In this document: piece by piece, positions 1-9,265 of the stretch
How positions within the stretch are numbered: the stretch's first letter is position 1
Layout: each line of letters begins with the position of its first letter
Assembly: GCF_013093415.1 (NCBI RefSeq)
Contig: NZ_JABFBC010000003.1
Location: 124,001-188,000 of the forward strand
Source: Halovulum dunhuangense
GTDB lineage: Bacteria; Pseudomonadota; Alphaproteobacteria; Rhodobacterales; Rhodobacteraceae
Direction of reading: 5' to 3'
Length of the DNA stretch: 64,000 nucleotides
Notes under the pieces: model-generated
Databases searched by the model: none
What the model saw: only the letters and a program-made list of their open reading frames with translations
Told to the model about the DNA's origin: nothing
Position numbers and translations under genes: made by a program

Positions 1-130
1 GCTTTGATTTCCGCAGATGCGAAAACTTCCCGGCATAAGTAAGCAGTTCTCACTTCGCGTTCAATGCCAATGATGCGTCATTCCCCGCCGGCGGGCGGCG
101 GCTGTGGCGGATTTGCCGGGGGCTTTCGGC

Positions 131-158
131 TTGGCAAGGGCAAGCCCGGCTGTTTAAT
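131..158 (+). promoter_or_regulatory. Putative sigma70-type promoter of yfgM-bamB-der
   Basis: TTGGCA at 131-136 and TTTAAT at 153-158 are separated by 16 bases and lie 31 bases before the GTG start of the first gene. Nothing else was recognised in bases 1-189: no tRNA and no convincing small ORF. This is a visual match only. Confidence 0.4.
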
Positions 159-189
159 GTCCGGCCCCAGAATTGTCCGGAGGTAACGC

Positions 190-849
190 GTGTCCCAGCC
201 TGATTCCTTTCTAGACGAGGTCACCGAAGAGGTCCGGCGCGACCAGATGATCGCCTTCCTGCGCCGCAACGCGGTGTGGATCGTGGCGGTGGTCCTGCTT
301 GTCGTGGGCGGGGCCGGTTTCCTCGAATGGCAGAAGGCGAAGACAAGGGCCGAGGCGCAGGCGCGGGGCGACGCGCTTTACGCGGCGCTTCAGGCCGAGG
401 ATCCGGCCGCCCGGCTGGAGGCGCTGAACGCGCTGGGCGCGGAGGGTGCGGAAGCCGCGGCCCTTCTCGACATCGCGCGCGCCAACGCCGCGCTCGGGGC
501 CGGGGACCGCGCGCAGGCGCTGGCGCTGCTCGAGGAAGTGGCCTCTCGCGGGGCCGCGTCCGAGGCGCTGCGCAACGTCGCGCGCCTGAAATACGCCGCC
601 GCCGGCGCCGGCACCGCGGATCCTGCCGCGCGCGAGGACATGCTGCTGCCGATGCTGGCCGACGGCCACCCGCTGCGCGCCGCGGCGCTGGAACAGCGCG
701 CGCTGATCCGGCTGGAACAGGGCGACGCCGCGGCCGCCGTGGCCGATCTGAGCGCCATCGCCAACGACGAGACGGCGCCCGATGCGCTGCGCAGCCGCGC
801 CGAGCAGGTCATCGCCATCATTTCCGCGGACGAGGCCGCCGATGGCTGA
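190..849 (+). CDS. YfgM-like membrane-anchored tetratricopeptide protein
   Basis: 219 aa. It has a short cytoplasmic N-terminus, one membrane segment at about residues 29-45, and an Ala-rich helical C-terminal domain of TPR type (YfgM family). Members are inner-membrane proteins with a periplasmic TPR domain linked to the Sec translocon and envelope protein chaperones. The GTG start is chosen because GGAGG at 179-183 lies six bases upstream. The next genes are bamB and der, the same order as yfgM-bamB-der in Escherichia coli, which supports the family call. The stop overlaps the bamB start by 8 bp, implying translational coupling. Function is inferred from family and order. Confidence 0.8.
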   Translation: MSQPDSFLDEVTEEVRRDQMIAFLRRNAVWIVAVVLLVVGGAGFLEWQKAKTRAEAQARGDALYAALQAEDPAARLEALNALGAEGAEAAALLDIARANAALGAGDRAQALALLEEVASRGAASEALRNVARLKYAAAGAGTADPAAREDMLLPMLADGHPLRAAALEQRALIRLEQGDAAAAVADLSAIANDETAPDALRSRAEQVIAIISADEAADG

Positions 850-2152
850 TTCCCGCCGCAGGTTCCGCCCCGGCCTGGTCGCGCTGGCCGCCGCAGCATT
901 CCTGGCCGCCTGTTCCGAGCGCGAGCCGATCCTGCCCGGCGAGCGGGAACCGGTGCGCCCCGACGCCACCGCCGAGGCCCCCGAGACGCTGCCCGCGCTG
1001 CGAATCCCGCCCGCGCAGGTCAATACGGACTGGGGCCACCTGAACGGCTCGACGGAACACCTGGCGCCTTCGGTCGCCCTTTCCGCCAGCCCCGCGCTGC
1101 GCTGGAGCGTGCCGATCGGCGAGGGCGATGCCCGGCGCCAGCGGCTGATCTCGGCGCCGGTCGTGGCGGGGGGGGCCGTCTACACGCTGGACGCCGGGGG
1201 GAATGTCACCGCGGTTGCGACGGACGGTCAGGTGCGCTGGCGCGCAAGCCTTGCCCCCGCGGGCGAACAGCCGGGCGAGGGGTTCGGCGGCGGGATCGCT
1301 GCCGCGGATGGCGCGCTGGTCGTGACCACCGGCTTCGGCGAGGCGCTGCGCCTCGACCCCGTCACCGGCGGCGTGCAGTGGCGCACCCGGCTTGAGGGAA
1401 CGGTGCGCGCGGCCCCGGTGCTGGGCGACGGCATCGCCGTCGTGATGGCGCGCAACAACCTGGGCTACGGGCTGAACCTGGACAGCGGCGAGATCGTCTG
1501 GCGGCTCGAGGGGGTGGGCCGGGGCGCGGGCACCATCGGCGCCGCAAGCCCTGCGTTGCGCGGGCCCGTGGCGGTGATGCCCTTCGTCACCGGCGAGGTG
1601 CGCGCGGTGCTGGCGCGCAGCGGGCTGACGGTCTGGACCGCCGCCTTGACCGGCGGGCGGCGCGACCTCGTACGCTCGATCATCTCGGACATTTCCGGCG
1701 ATCCGGTGATCGATTTCGACATCGTCTATGTCGGCAACCAGGGCGGGCGCATGGTCGCGCTCGACCGCCGGTCGGGCGAACGGCTCTGGACGCTGGACGA
1801 AGGCTCCTACAGCCCGGCGCTGCCGGTGGACGGGTCGGTGTTCGTCGTCTCGGACGCGGCGGAACTGCTGCGCCTGAACGCGGCCGACGGCACGGTGCTG
1901 TGGCGGACCGGCCTGCCCGAATGGGAACGCCCCGACCGCAGGCGCGACGCGATCCCGCATTTCGGCCCCCTGCTGGCGGGCGGGCGGCTGGTCGTGGCCT
2001 CGGGCGACGGGCTGTTGCGCTTCTTCGATCCGGCCACCGGCGCCGATCTGGGCGCGGTCCAGATCCCCGGCGGGGCGGCGGCGCAACCCGCCATCGCGGG
2101 CGGCGTCCTGTACGTCGTCAGCCGCGACGGGCGACTCCACGCTTTCCAATGA
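842..2152 (+). CDS. bamB: Outer membrane assembly lipoprotein BamB-like (PQQ-type beta-propeller)
   Basis: 436 aa. The N-terminus is a lipoprotein signal peptide: basic residues 5-9, a hydrophobic stretch, and lipobox LAAC with Cys24. The rest shows repeated beta-propeller blades with W-R-T-G/LD-type motifs (for example VLWRTGLPEW), as in PQQ-like repeat proteins. BamB is the propeller accessory subunit of the BAM complex that inserts outer-membrane beta-barrels. The ATG at 842 is preferred over an upstream in-frame start because it places the signal peptide at the N-terminus and overlaps the previous stop. Its position between a YfgM-like gene and der matches the enterobacterial arrangement. 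Confidence 0.85.
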   Translation: MADSRRRFRPGLVALAAAAFLAACSEREPILPGEREPVRPDATAEAPETLPALRIPPAQVNTDWGHLNGSTEHLAPSVALSASPALRWSVPIGEGDARRQRLISAPVVAGGAVYTLDAGGNVTAVATDGQVRWRASLAPAGEQPGEGFGGGIAAADGALVVTTGFGEALRLDPVTGGVQWRTRLEGTVRAAPVLGDGIAVVMARNNLGYGLNLDSGEIVWRLEGVGRGAGTIGAASPALRGPVAVMPFVTGEVRAVLARSGLTVWTAALTGGRRDLVRSIISDISGDPVIDFDIVYVGNQGGRMVALDRRSGERLWTLDEGSYSPALPVDGSVFVVSDAAELLRLNAADGTVLWRTGLPEWERPDRRRDAIPHFGPLLAGGRLVVASGDGLLRFFDPATGADLGAVQIPGGAAAQPAIAGGVLYVVSRDGRLHAFQ

Positions 2153-2199
2153 CCGCGCATTCGGTGTAAGCGAGGCGCTTCGGTCACCAAGAGACGGTC

Positions 2200-3639
2200 A
2201 TGAGCTTCAAACTCGCCATCGTGGGCCGCCCCAATGTGGGCAAGTCCACCCTTTTCAATCGCCTCGTCGGCAAGCGCCTTGCGCTTGTGGACGACCAGCC
2301 GGGCGTCACCCGCGACCTGCGCGAGGCGGCGGCGCGGATCGCGGACCTGCGCTTCACCGTGATCGACACCGCTGGCCTGGAGGATGCGACCGACGACAGC
2401 CTGCAGGGCCGGATGCGCCGCCTGACCGAGCGCGCGGTGGAAATGGCCGATGCCTGCCTGTTCATGATCGACGCGCGCGTCGGCGTGACCGAAGCCGATC
2501 GCGGCTTTGCCGAGATCCTGCGCCGGCAGGGCGCGACCGTGATCGTGATCGCCAACAAGGCCGAGGGCAAGGCGGGCGAGGCCGGTTTCTACGACGCCTT
2601 CCAGCTGGGCCTGGGCGAGCCGGTGCAGCTGTCGGCCGAACATGGCGAGGGGGTCACCGATCTCTATTCCCGCCTGCGCCCGCTGATCGAGGCGCATGAG
2701 GCCGCCGAAGAAGCCCCCGAGACCGATATCGACGTCGGCGAGGATGACGGGGACGAGGGCACCCGCCGCCCCGACAAGCCGATCCAGATCGCCGTGGTGG
2801 GCCGGCCCAACGCGGGCAAGTCCACGCTGATCAACCGCATCCTGGGCGAGGACCGGCTGCTGACCGGGCCCGAGGCCGGGATCACGCGCGACTCGATCTC
2901 GGTCCAGCTGGACTGGGACGGGCAGGCGTTCCGCATTTTTGATACCGCCGGCATGCGCAAGAAGGCGCGGGTGCAGGAAAAGCTGGAAAAGCTGTCGGTG
3001 TCCGACGGGCTGCGCGCGGTCAAGTTCGCGGAAGTCGTGGTGCTGGTGATCGACGTCACCTCGCCCTTCGACCAGCAGGACCTGCGCATCGCCGACCTGG
3101 CCGAGCGCGAGGGCCGCGCGGTCGTGGTCGCGGTCAACAAGTGGGACCTGGAAACCGACAAGTCCGACAAGGCGCGCGAATTGCGCGAGGCCTTCGGCCG
3201 GCTTCTGCCGCAGCTTTCGGGCGCGCCGCTGGTGCTGGTGTCGGGGCTTACGGGGGCGGGGCTCGACAAGTTGCGCGCGGCGATCCTGTCGGCCCATGAC
3301 GTGTGGAACCGCCGCATCACCACCGCCAAGCTGAACCAGTGGCTTGCCGGCGAGGTGTCGGCCCATCCGCCGCCCGCGCCCAGCGGCCGCAGGCTGAAGC
3401 TGCGCTACATGACGCAGGCCAAGACGCGGCCGCCCTCGTTCGTGGTGTTCTGCTCGATCCCCGACGAGTTGCCGACCGCCTATCGCCGGTTCCTGGTCAA
3501 CGGGCTCAGGCGCGATTTCGACATGCCGGGCACGCCCATCCGCCTGTTCGTGCGCGGGGGCGACAACCCCTACGAAGGCAAGAAGAAGCGGCTTGCGACA
3601 TCGCTCGACAAGCACAAGCGCCCGAAGCAGCGCGGCTGA
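2200..3639 (+). CDS. der: GTPase Der (EngA), ribosome biogenesis
   Basis: 479 aa, with the family's diagnostic tandem GTPase domains. The first P-loop is GRPNVGKS at residues 9-16 with DTAG and NKAE motifs; the second is GRPNAGKS at 201-208 with DTAG and NKWD. A C-terminal KH-like domain ends in a basic tail. Between the G domains is an acidic linker (about residues 165-190). Der acts in 50S subunit maturation. It lies 47 bp after bamB, probably in the same transcript, and converges on the SDR gene. Confidence 0.97.
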   Translation: MSFKLAIVGRPNVGKSTLFNRLVGKRLALVDDQPGVTRDLREAAARIADLRFTVIDTAGLEDATDDSLQGRMRRLTERAVEMADACLFMIDARVGVTEADRGFAEILRRQGATVIVIANKAEGKAGEAGFYDAFQLGLGEPVQLSAEHGEGVTDLYSRLRPLIEAHEAAEEAPETDIDVGEDDGDEGTRRPDKPIQIAVVGRPNAGKSTLINRILGEDRLLTGPEAGITRDSISVQLDWDGQAFRIFDTAGMRKKARVQEKLEKLSVSDGLRAVKFAEVVVLVIDVTSPFDQQDLRIADLAEREGRAVVVAVNKWDLETDKSDKARELREAFGRLLPQLSGAPLVLVSGLTGAGLDKLRAAILSAHDVWNRRITTAKLNQWLAGEVSAHPPPAPSGRRLKLRYMTQAKTRPPSFVVFCSIPDELPTAYRRFLVNGLRRDFDMPGTPIRLFVRGGDNPYEGKKKRLATSLDKHKRPKQRG

Positions 3640-3642
3640 GGA

Positions 3643-4293
3643 TCAGCCCAGGCTGGCCATGAGCCGCGCCGCCTCGGCGGCAGGCGTGCTGAGGCCCGCG
3701 CGATCCTCGCCGGGAAAGAAGCGGGCGCGCAGGGCCGTCGGCATCGGCGCGGGCTGGAAGATCTGGACCTTTGGCCCGATCTTGGCCGTCTCGGCGGCCC
3801 AGCTTTCCACCAGCGTGCGCGCCGCCGCCTTGGTCGCGCCATAGGCGCCGAAGAACGGCGCGCCGGCATGGCTGTCCACCACATAGACCGCACGCGCGCC
3901 CGGCGCCGCCTTCAGCAGCGGGTCGCACATGGCGATCAGGCGCTGGGTGGCGCGGAAATTCACCGCAATGGCGCGGTCCAGATCCTTGACCGCCGCCAGT
4001 TCCACCGGCGCGCAGGGCGTCGCATGGGCTGCCGCATGCACCATCAGGTCGAGCCGCCCCCAGCGGTCGAAGATGGCCCGGCCCATCCGCGCCAGCCCCG
4101 CATCGTCGGTGATGTCGAGCGGCACCAGCGTCACGGCGCCGCCCACGCGGTCCACCGCGTCGGCCAGTTCCTCAAGCCCGCCGGTGGTGCGCGCCAGCGC
4201 CACCACATGCCAGCCAGCCTGTGCCAGTTCCAGCGCCACGGCATAGCCGAAGCCGCGCGAAGCGCCGGTCACGAGTGCGATCTTTTCCGTCAT
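3643..4293 (-). CDS. SDR family NAD(P)-dependent oxidoreductase
   Basis: 216 aa short-chain dehydrogenase. It has the Rossmann motif TGASRGFG at residues 9-16 and catalytic Tyr151 and Lys155 (YGATK) with Ser141 upstream. The usual NNAG motif is degenerate (HAAA at 87-90). The start overlaps the stop of the DUF2199 gene by ATGA, so it is the last gene of a coupled purF-DUF2199-SDR set. The substrate cannot be read from sequence. It converges on der with 3 bp between the stops. Confidence 0.85.
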   Translation of the reverse strand: MTEKIALVTGASRGFGYAVALELAQAGWHVVALARTTGGLEELADAVDRVGGAVTLVPLDITDDAGLARMGRAIFDRWGRLDLMVHAAAHATPCAPVELAAVKDLDRAIAVNFRATQRLIAMCDPLLKAAPGARAVYVVDSHAGAPFFGAYGATKAAARTLVESWAAETAKIGPKVQIFQPAPMPTALRARFFPGEDRAGLSTPAAEAARLMASLG

Positions 4294-4868
4294 GCGTCCC
4301 CCAGACCGGGCCGCAGATCGTGGCCCGTAGTGGCATAGGTGTCGAGTAGCTCGTCAAGGCTGATGCCGTCCTGCTGGCGCGCCGTCCAGGGGTTGTCCGG
4401 GTCCCCCAGGACAAGGACCGGCCGCTGCCGTCCGGCCCGCGGCTCCATCCGGCAGCGGCTGGGCTGGTCGGGCGCGCCCGGCAGGCGGTTGGAAAGCCAG
4501 CTGAAATAGGGGCCGAGATCGCCCTGTCCGGTGTCGAACGCCGCGAGCATCGCCTCGAAATTCCCGGGCGACAGGCTTCCCCAGACGCCAAAGGCGAAAC
4601 GCTCGCCCGCGGGCGCGCCCCGGATCGGAATGGGCAGGATGCAGCGCACCATCCGGTGCGGGCCGAGGCGGCAGAAATCCACCGTGAGGATGTCGCCCTC
4701 TTCTTGCGCGATCATCGAGTTTGGCGCGGGCTCTGAGGGGCCGGTCCAGGCGACGGGATGGCCATAGGCGATGTCGAAGACGCCGCCGTGGCGCTGGCCG
4801 CAGCAGGTACAGGTCCAGGCCGGATCCTGCATCCGGCGCCAGCGCGGGTCGCGCCCGAGATCGGTCAT
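4290..4868 (-). CDS. DUF2199 domain-containing protein
   Basis: 192 aa. A Cys cluster near the N-terminus (Cys20, Cys22, Cys23 in CTCCGQRH) and the following HGGVFDIAYGHP region match the DUF2199 family, a widespread bacterial family without known function. The ATG at 4868 overlaps the purF stop (ATGA), and its own stop overlaps the SDR start in the same way, so all three are translationally coupled. No catalytic residues can be assigned. A metal site formed by the cysteines is possible but unproven. Confidence 0.8.
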   Translation of the reverse strand: MTDLGRDPRWRRMQDPAWTCTCCGQRHGGVFDIAYGHPVAWTGPSEPAPNSMIAQEEGDILTVDFCRLGPHRMVRCILPIPIRGAPAGERFAFGVWGSLSPGNFEAMLAAFDTGQGDLGPYFSWLSNRLPGAPDQPSRCRMEPRAGRQRPVLVLGDPDNPWTARQQDGISLDELLDTYATTGHDLRPGLGDA

Positions 4869-6337
4869 GCGCTCTTCTTGAGCTCGAAGCCGCGCGCGAT
4901 GCGGTCCACCGGGCGCACCGGGTAGTCGCCCGAAAAGCAGGCGTCGCAGTATTGCGGCGCGGCGTTGTCGCGACCGGCATCCTCGCCGCAGGCCCGGTAG
5001 AGCCCGTCGAGCGAGACGAAGGACAGGCTGTCCACGCCCAGGTGGTCGCGCATCTGCGGCTCGGACATGGTCGAGGCGAGAAGCTTGTCCTTTTCCGGGG
5101 TGTCCACCCCGTAGAAGCAGGGCCACATGGTCGGCGGGCTCGCGATGCGGAAATGCACTTCCTTCGCGCCCGCATCGAGGATCATTTCCTTGATCTTGCG
5201 GCTGGTCGTGCCGCGCACGACCGAGTCGTCCACCAGCACGATGCGCTTGCCGCGGATGAGCGCGCGGTTCACGTTCAGCTTCAGCCGCACGCCCATGTTG
5301 CGGATATGCTCGGCCGGTTCGATGAAGGTGCGCCCGACATACTGGTTGCGGATGATCCCCATGGCATAGGGGATGCCCGATTCCTGGCTGTAGCCGATCG
5401 CGGCCGGGGTGCCCGAGTCGGGCACCGGGCAGACCAGGTCCGCCTCGACCGGGGCCTCGCGCGCCAGTTCCACGCCGATGCGGCGGCGGGTCTCGTAGAC
5501 GGACTTGCCGCCGATCACGCTGTCGGGACGCGAGAAATAGACATGCTCGAAGATGCAGAAGCGCGGCTTCACCCGCTCGAAGGGGTAGAAGCTTTCCAGC
5601 CCCTTGTTGGCGGTGATGATGACCATCTCGCCCGGTTCCACCTCGCGCAGGAACTCGGCCCCGATGATGTCGAGCGCGCAGGTCTCGGACGCAAGCACCC
5701 AGCCGTCGCCGATCCGGCCCAGCATCAGCGGGCGCACGCCCAGCGGGTCGCGCACGCCGATCAGCTTGGACCGGGTCATCGCGATGACCGAGAAGGCCCC
5801 CTCGACGCGGCGCAGCGCGTCCTTCATCCGCTCGGGGATGTTGCTCTGGATCGAGCGGGCCATCAGGTGGATGATGCATTCCGTGTCCGACGACGACTGG
5901 AAGATCGAGCCCCGCTCGATCAGTTCGCGCTTGAGCTGTTCGGCATTGGTCAGGTTGCCGTTATGGGCGATGGCGCAGCCGCCCATGGCGAATTCCGCGA
6001 ACAGCGGCTGCACGTCGCGGATCTGCGTCTGCCCCTTGGAGCCGGAGGTGGAATAGCGCACATGGCCGATGCCCAGCGTGCCGGGCAGGGTTTCCATCAC
6101 GTCGGCGCGGGTGAAGTTGTCGCGCACATAGCCGAAGCGGCGCGCCGAGGAGAAGCCGGCGGCGGGGTCATAGGTGACGATGCCGCCCGCCTCCTGTCCG
6201 CGATGCTGGAGCGCGTGCAGCCCGAGGGCCACGAACTGGGCCGCGTCGGCGACGCCGATCACGCCGAAGATGCCGCATTCCTCGTGAAGCTTGTCGTCAT
6301 CGAAAGGATGCCGGGGCAGGCTGGGTGTGTGGGGCAT
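4865..6337 (-). CDS. purF: Amidophosphoribosyltransferase PurF
   Basis: 490 aa. First committed enzyme of de novo purine synthesis: transfers glutamine-derived ammonia to PRPP. A 20-residue propeptide precedes the nucleophile Cys21 (EECGIFGV), so self-processing is expected. The PRPP motif VLVDDSVVRGTTS lies near residue 365. Cysteines in CIFEH, PCFYGVD and YCDACF align with the [4Fe-4S] ligands of the Bacillus-type enzyme, so an Fe-S form is likely. It follows cvpA, the classic neighbour, but a strong terminator and a promoter separate them. Confidence 0.97.
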   Translation of the reverse strand: MPHTPSLPRHPFDDDKLHEECGIFGVIGVADAAQFVALGLHALQHRGQEAGGIVTYDPAAGFSSARRFGYVRDNFTRADVMETLPGTLGIGHVRYSTSGSKGQTQIRDVQPLFAEFAMGGCAIAHNGNLTNAEQLKRELIERGSIFQSSSDTECIIHLMARSIQSNIPERMKDALRRVEGAFSVIAMTRSKLIGVRDPLGVRPLMLGRIGDGWVLASETCALDIIGAEFLREVEPGEMVIITANKGLESFYPFERVKPRFCIFEHVYFSRPDSVIGGKSVYETRRRIGVELAREAPVEADLVCPVPDSGTPAAIGYSQESGIPYAMGIIRNQYVGRTFIEPAEHIRNMGVRLKLNVNRALIRGKRIVLVDDSVVRGTTSRKIKEMILDAGAKEVHFRIASPPTMWPCFYGVDTPEKDKLLASTMSEPQMRDHLGVDSLSFVSLDGLYRACGEDAGRDNAAPQYCDACFSGDYPVRPVDRIARGFELKKSA

Positions 6338-6370
6338 GTGTCCGATCGCCTAGGTGCGGGTGACGCGCGG

Positions 6371-6399
6371 GTTATAGGCGCTCGTCCGGGGAATGTCAC
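6371..6399 (-). promoter_or_regulatory. Putative purF promoter
   Basis: Read on the minus strand, GTGACA (6394-6399) and TATAAC (6371-6376) are 17 bases apart. The inferred transcription start is about 27 bases upstream of the purF ATG. No PurR-like or riboswitch structure was seen in this short leader. Confidence 0.6.
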
Positions 6400-6410
6400 G
6401 GCCCCGTCAC

Positions 6411-6439
6411 GAAAAGGGCGCGGCAGATTTGCCGCGCCC
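6411..6439 (-). terminator. Rho-independent terminator after cvpA
   Basis: Perfect 10-bp GC-rich stem (6416-6425 with 6430-6439), a 4-base loop, then TTTTCGT on the minus strand, 24 bases after the cvpA stop. It insulates purF from the radA-cvpA transcript. Confidence 0.85.
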
Positions 6440-6462
6440 GGTTCCTGCCGGTTCGGTCGGGT

Positions 6463-7083
6463 TTACTGGCCCGCGGGCGCCTCGGGGGCCGTTTCCGGGG
6501 CGGGGGCAGCTTCGGGCGCCGCCGCCTCGCCGGTGCAGACGGAGGTCAGTTCCGAGTAGCGCGCGGCGATCCAGGCGGGCGCGTCCTGCGGGATCTGTTC
6601 GGCCAGCCGGGTCTGGGTCTGGGCCAGGATTTCCACGGTGCGGCTGTCCTCGACCATCGGGATCCCCTCGCCGCCGGCGATCAGGCGGTCGTAGACGATG
6701 AGCGCGATCACCACCAGAAGCGCGCCGCGCGCCAGCCCGAAGAGAAAGCCCAGGCCCTGGTCCACCGGGCCCAGCGCCGAGTTCTGGATCGCGCCCGAGA
6801 TCAGCGGCGTGAAGATCGACACCACCACCAGCGCCGCCACGAACACCAGCCCGAAGGAGGCGATGATCGACAGCTCGCAATTGGTGCCGATCACGTCCGA
6901 CACGAAGGGGATTTCGGCGATCAGCGGGTTCACGTCGGGGGCGAAGACGAAGCCCGCCACGGCGGCCACGACCCAGCCCACGATCGAGAGCACCTCGCGC
7001 ATGAAGCCCCGCGAATAGGCCAGCAGGGCCGACAGGACCAGCACGAAGAGAACGACGCCGTCTACGAGAGTAAAGCCTTCCAT
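6463..7083 (-). CDS. cvpA: CvpA family membrane protein
   Basis: 206 aa. Several hydrophobic segments in the first ~150 residues (VDGVVLFVLVLSALLAYSRG at the N-terminus) match the CvpA/colicin V production family. An Ala/Pro/Glu-rich tail follows. The family's role is unsettled; it is linked to envelope stress tolerance and purine operons. The start codon abuts the radA stop directly, so the two are probably co-transcribed. Confidence 0.88.
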   Translation of the reverse strand: MEGFTLVDGVVLFVLVLSALLAYSRGFMREVLSIVGWVVAAVAGFVFAPDVNPLIAEIPFVSDVIGTNCELSIIASFGLVFVAALVVVSIFTPLISGAIQNSALGPVDQGLGFLFGLARGALLVVIALIVYDRLIAGGEGIPMVEDSRTVEILAQTQTRLAEQIPQDAPAWIAARYSELTSVCTGEAAAPEAAPAPETAPEAPAGQ

Positions 7084-8466
7084 CTAGTCCTCGCGCTCGG
7101 GAATTTTGCTTTCTATCGCACCAAAGATACCGTCGATAAAGCCCCTTAGGGTGTCGAAGCGGGCGATCTGCATGTCGGTGTTGTCCAAAGACTTCAGCCC
7201 GTTCGGCACATAGGCGCGGGTGAAGCCGAGCTTCTGCGCCTCGCGCACGCGGGCATCGGCCTGCGCCACGGGGCGCAATCCGCCCGAGAGGCTGATCTCT
7301 CCGAACACGGCCGCGTCAGGGGGCAGCGCGATGTCCTGCCGGGCCGAGACAAGCGCCGCGGCCACCGCCAGATCGGCCGCCGGCTCCCCGATCCGGAGGC
7401 CGCCCGCGACGTTGAGATAGACGTCATGGCCCGCGAACGCGAGCCCGCAACGCGCCTCGAGCACGGCCAGGATCATGGCCAGCCGCGCCCCGTCCCAGCC
7501 CACGACGGACCGGCGCGGGGTCGCCAGCGGCGACGAGGCGACCAGCGCCTGGATTTCCACCAGCACCGGGCGGGTGCCCTCGATCCCGGCGAAGACCACG
7601 GCGCCGGGGGTGCGGTTCTCGCGCTCGCCCAGGAACAGGGCAGAGGGGTTGGCCACCTCGGACAGCCCGCCGCCGGTCATCTCGAAGACGCCGATCTCGT
7701 CGGCGGGGCCGAAGCGGTTCTTGACCGCGCGCAGGATGCGGAACTGGTGGCCGCGCTCGCCCTCGAAATAGAGCACGGTGTCGACCATGTGCTCGACCAC
7801 GCGGGGGCCGGCGATCTGCCCGTCCTTGGTGACATGGCCCACCAGCATCACCGACACGCCGCGCCGCTTGGCAAGGCTGGTCAGGTCGTGGGCGGCGGCG
7901 CGCACCTGGCTGACCGAGCCGGGGGCGGCGCCGATCTGGTCGGACCACATGGTCTGGATCGAGTCGATGATCGCAAGGTCGGGGCGTTCCTTGTCGAGGG
8001 TCGCCACGATGTCGCGCAGCGCCGTTTCCGCGGCCAGCCGCATCGGCGCCTGCGACAGCCCCAGCCGGTCGGCGCGCATGCGCACCTGGGCCGCCGCCTC
8101 CTCGCCGGTGATGTAGACGACATTGGCCCCGCCGCGGGCGAAATCGGCGGCCGCCTGCAACAGGAGCGTGGATTTCCCGATCCCCGGATCGCCGCCCACC
8201 AGGATGGCCGAGCCCGGCACCAGCCCGCCGCCCAGCACGCGGTTCAATTCCGCGATGCCGCTTTCGCGGCGGATCAGCGGCTTGTCGTCGGCGGCGAGCG
8301 GCCCCAGCGCGATGCGCCGGCCCCCCGCGGCGGCGCGCGGGCCGGTTTCCAGCACCTGTTCTTCCGAGATGGTGTTCCACGCGCCGCAGGCATCGCAGCG
8401 CCCGGCCCATTTCTTGTGAACGGCGCCGCATTCGGCGCAGGTGAACTGGGTGGAGGACTTTGCCAT
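7084..8466 (-). CDS. radA: DNA repair protein RadA (Sms)
   Basis: 460 aa. Contains the N-terminal zinc finger (Cys10, Cys13, Cys24, Cys27), Walker A GDPGIGKST at about 92-100, the RadA-specific KNRFG motif near 248, and a C-terminal Lon-like domain. RadA is a RecA-like helicase that processes recombination branches. The start is placed at MAKSSTQF because the zinc finger then begins at residue 10 as in the family. The ATG overlaps the pqiA stop by one base. Confidence 0.96.
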   Translation of the reverse strand: MAKSSTQFTCAECGAVHKKWAGRCDACGAWNTISEEQVLETGPRAAAGGRRIALGPLAADDKPLIRRESGIAELNRVLGGGLVPGSAILVGGDPGIGKSTLLLQAAADFARGGANVVYITGEEAAAQVRMRADRLGLSQAPMRLAAETALRDIVATLDKERPDLAIIDSIQTMWSDQIGAAPGSVSQVRAAAHDLTSLAKRRGVSVMLVGHVTKDGQIAGPRVVEHMVDTVLYFEGERGHQFRILRAVKNRFGPADEIGVFEMTGGGLSEVANPSALFLGERENRTPGAVVFAGIEGTRPVLVEIQALVASSPLATPRRSVVGWDGARLAMILAVLEARCGLAFAGHDVYLNVAGGLRIGEPAADLAVAAALVSARQDIALPPDAAVFGEISLSGGLRPVAQADARVREAQKLGFTRAYVPNGLKSLDNTDMQIARFDTLRGFIDGIFGAIESKIPERED

Positions 8467-8903
8467 CAGGGATCGAGCTTCTTTTTCGTCAGGTGGGTGA
8501 CGAGCATCGAGGTTGCGACGCAGAAGGTAAAGAGCCACAGGCCCCAGGCGGTCTCGATCCGGCCGACGCCGACGCCCTTGGCCACCACGATATAGACCGC
8601 GATCAGGAAGATGTCCGCCATGGCGAGTTTCGAGAGCGCGGTCAGCACCGGCAGCGCGCGGGGCCCCGCGCGGCCCAGGTGGATCGCGGCCAGCCACAGC
8701 GTCTTGAGCAGGGGGAGCGCCATCGCCAGCAGCACCACGAGAATGGCAAGCGCCTTGTCGCTTTCCCAAAGCGAGGCCACGCCCGAGAGCACGCTGATCT
8801 CGTCGAGCCCGAAAAAGGGCAGAAGGCCCGCGCGCGCCAGCGGCGCGACCCAGGCGACGGGGAAGAGGACGAGCAGCGACAGGTTCGCAAGCCCCAGCAG
8901 CAT
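8466..8903 (-). CDS. PqiA-like (paraquat-inducible protein A) membrane protein
   Basis: 145 aa. About four hydrophobic segments and the pattern LLGLANLSLLVLFPVAW, then GLDEISVLSGVASLWES, match a single PqiA domain. The family is tied to MCE lipid-transport systems of the envelope. It is roughly one domain long, whereas Escherichia coli PqiA carries two. It lies two genes downstream of mlaF in a chain of one- and four-base overlaps, so a link to that transporter is plausible. Start chosen by overlap (TGATG) with the preceding stop. Confidence 0.75.
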   Translation of the reverse strand: MLLGLANLSLLVLFPVAWVAPLARAGLLPFFGLDEISVLSGVASLWESDKALAILVVLLAMALPLLKTLWLAAIHLGRAGPRALPVLTALSKLAMADIFLIAVYIVVAKGVGVGRIETAWGLWLFTFCVATSMLVTHLTKKKLDP

Positions 8904-9265
8904 CAGCGATGCTCGGTCAGGACGAGAAGAAGGCCCGCCAGCGCCGGGCCGACGATGACCGCCGCATCGAGCCAGCGGTTGCCGCGCATGCGCCACAGGC
9001 AGGCAATCCAGGCGAGCGCCACCGCCGCCAGCAGCGCGTGGAACGCCGCAAGCGCCAGCCTGTCGCCCCCGGGCAGGAAGAACAGGCCAAGCGGCACGCA
9101 GGCCAGCGCCAGCGCCGCGCCGATGGCCGCAAGCATCCTGCCGCGACCCCTGGCGCGGAGTGCGCGGAGACCCATCGACAGCGCGGCCAGTGGCGGGGCG
9201 AATGCGACGAAGGACGCCGCCATCAGAAGGCCGGGCGAAAGCGTGAAATCCGCGTCCCCGGTCAC
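8903..9265 (-). CDS. Small membrane protein, function unknown
   Basis: 120 aa with about three hydrophobic segments and no recognised domain. It overlaps mlaF by ATGA upstream and pqiA by one base downstream, so it is firmly embedded in the mlaE-mlaF-X-pqiA-radA string. The position where mlaD often sits is occupied by this gene, but no MCE motif is visible, so it is not an MlaD homologue by eye. Confidence 0.65.
   Translation of the reverse strand: MTGDADFTLSPGLLMAASFVAFAPPLAALSMGLRALRARGRGRMLAAIGAALALACVPLGLFFLPGGDRLALAAFHALLAAVALAWIACLWRMRGNRWLDAAVIVGPALAGLLLVLTEHR

Noticed and set aside
4721-6559. Long + strand frame opposite purF
   Set aside because: Antisense artefact of GC bias; purF with conserved motifs occupies the other strand.
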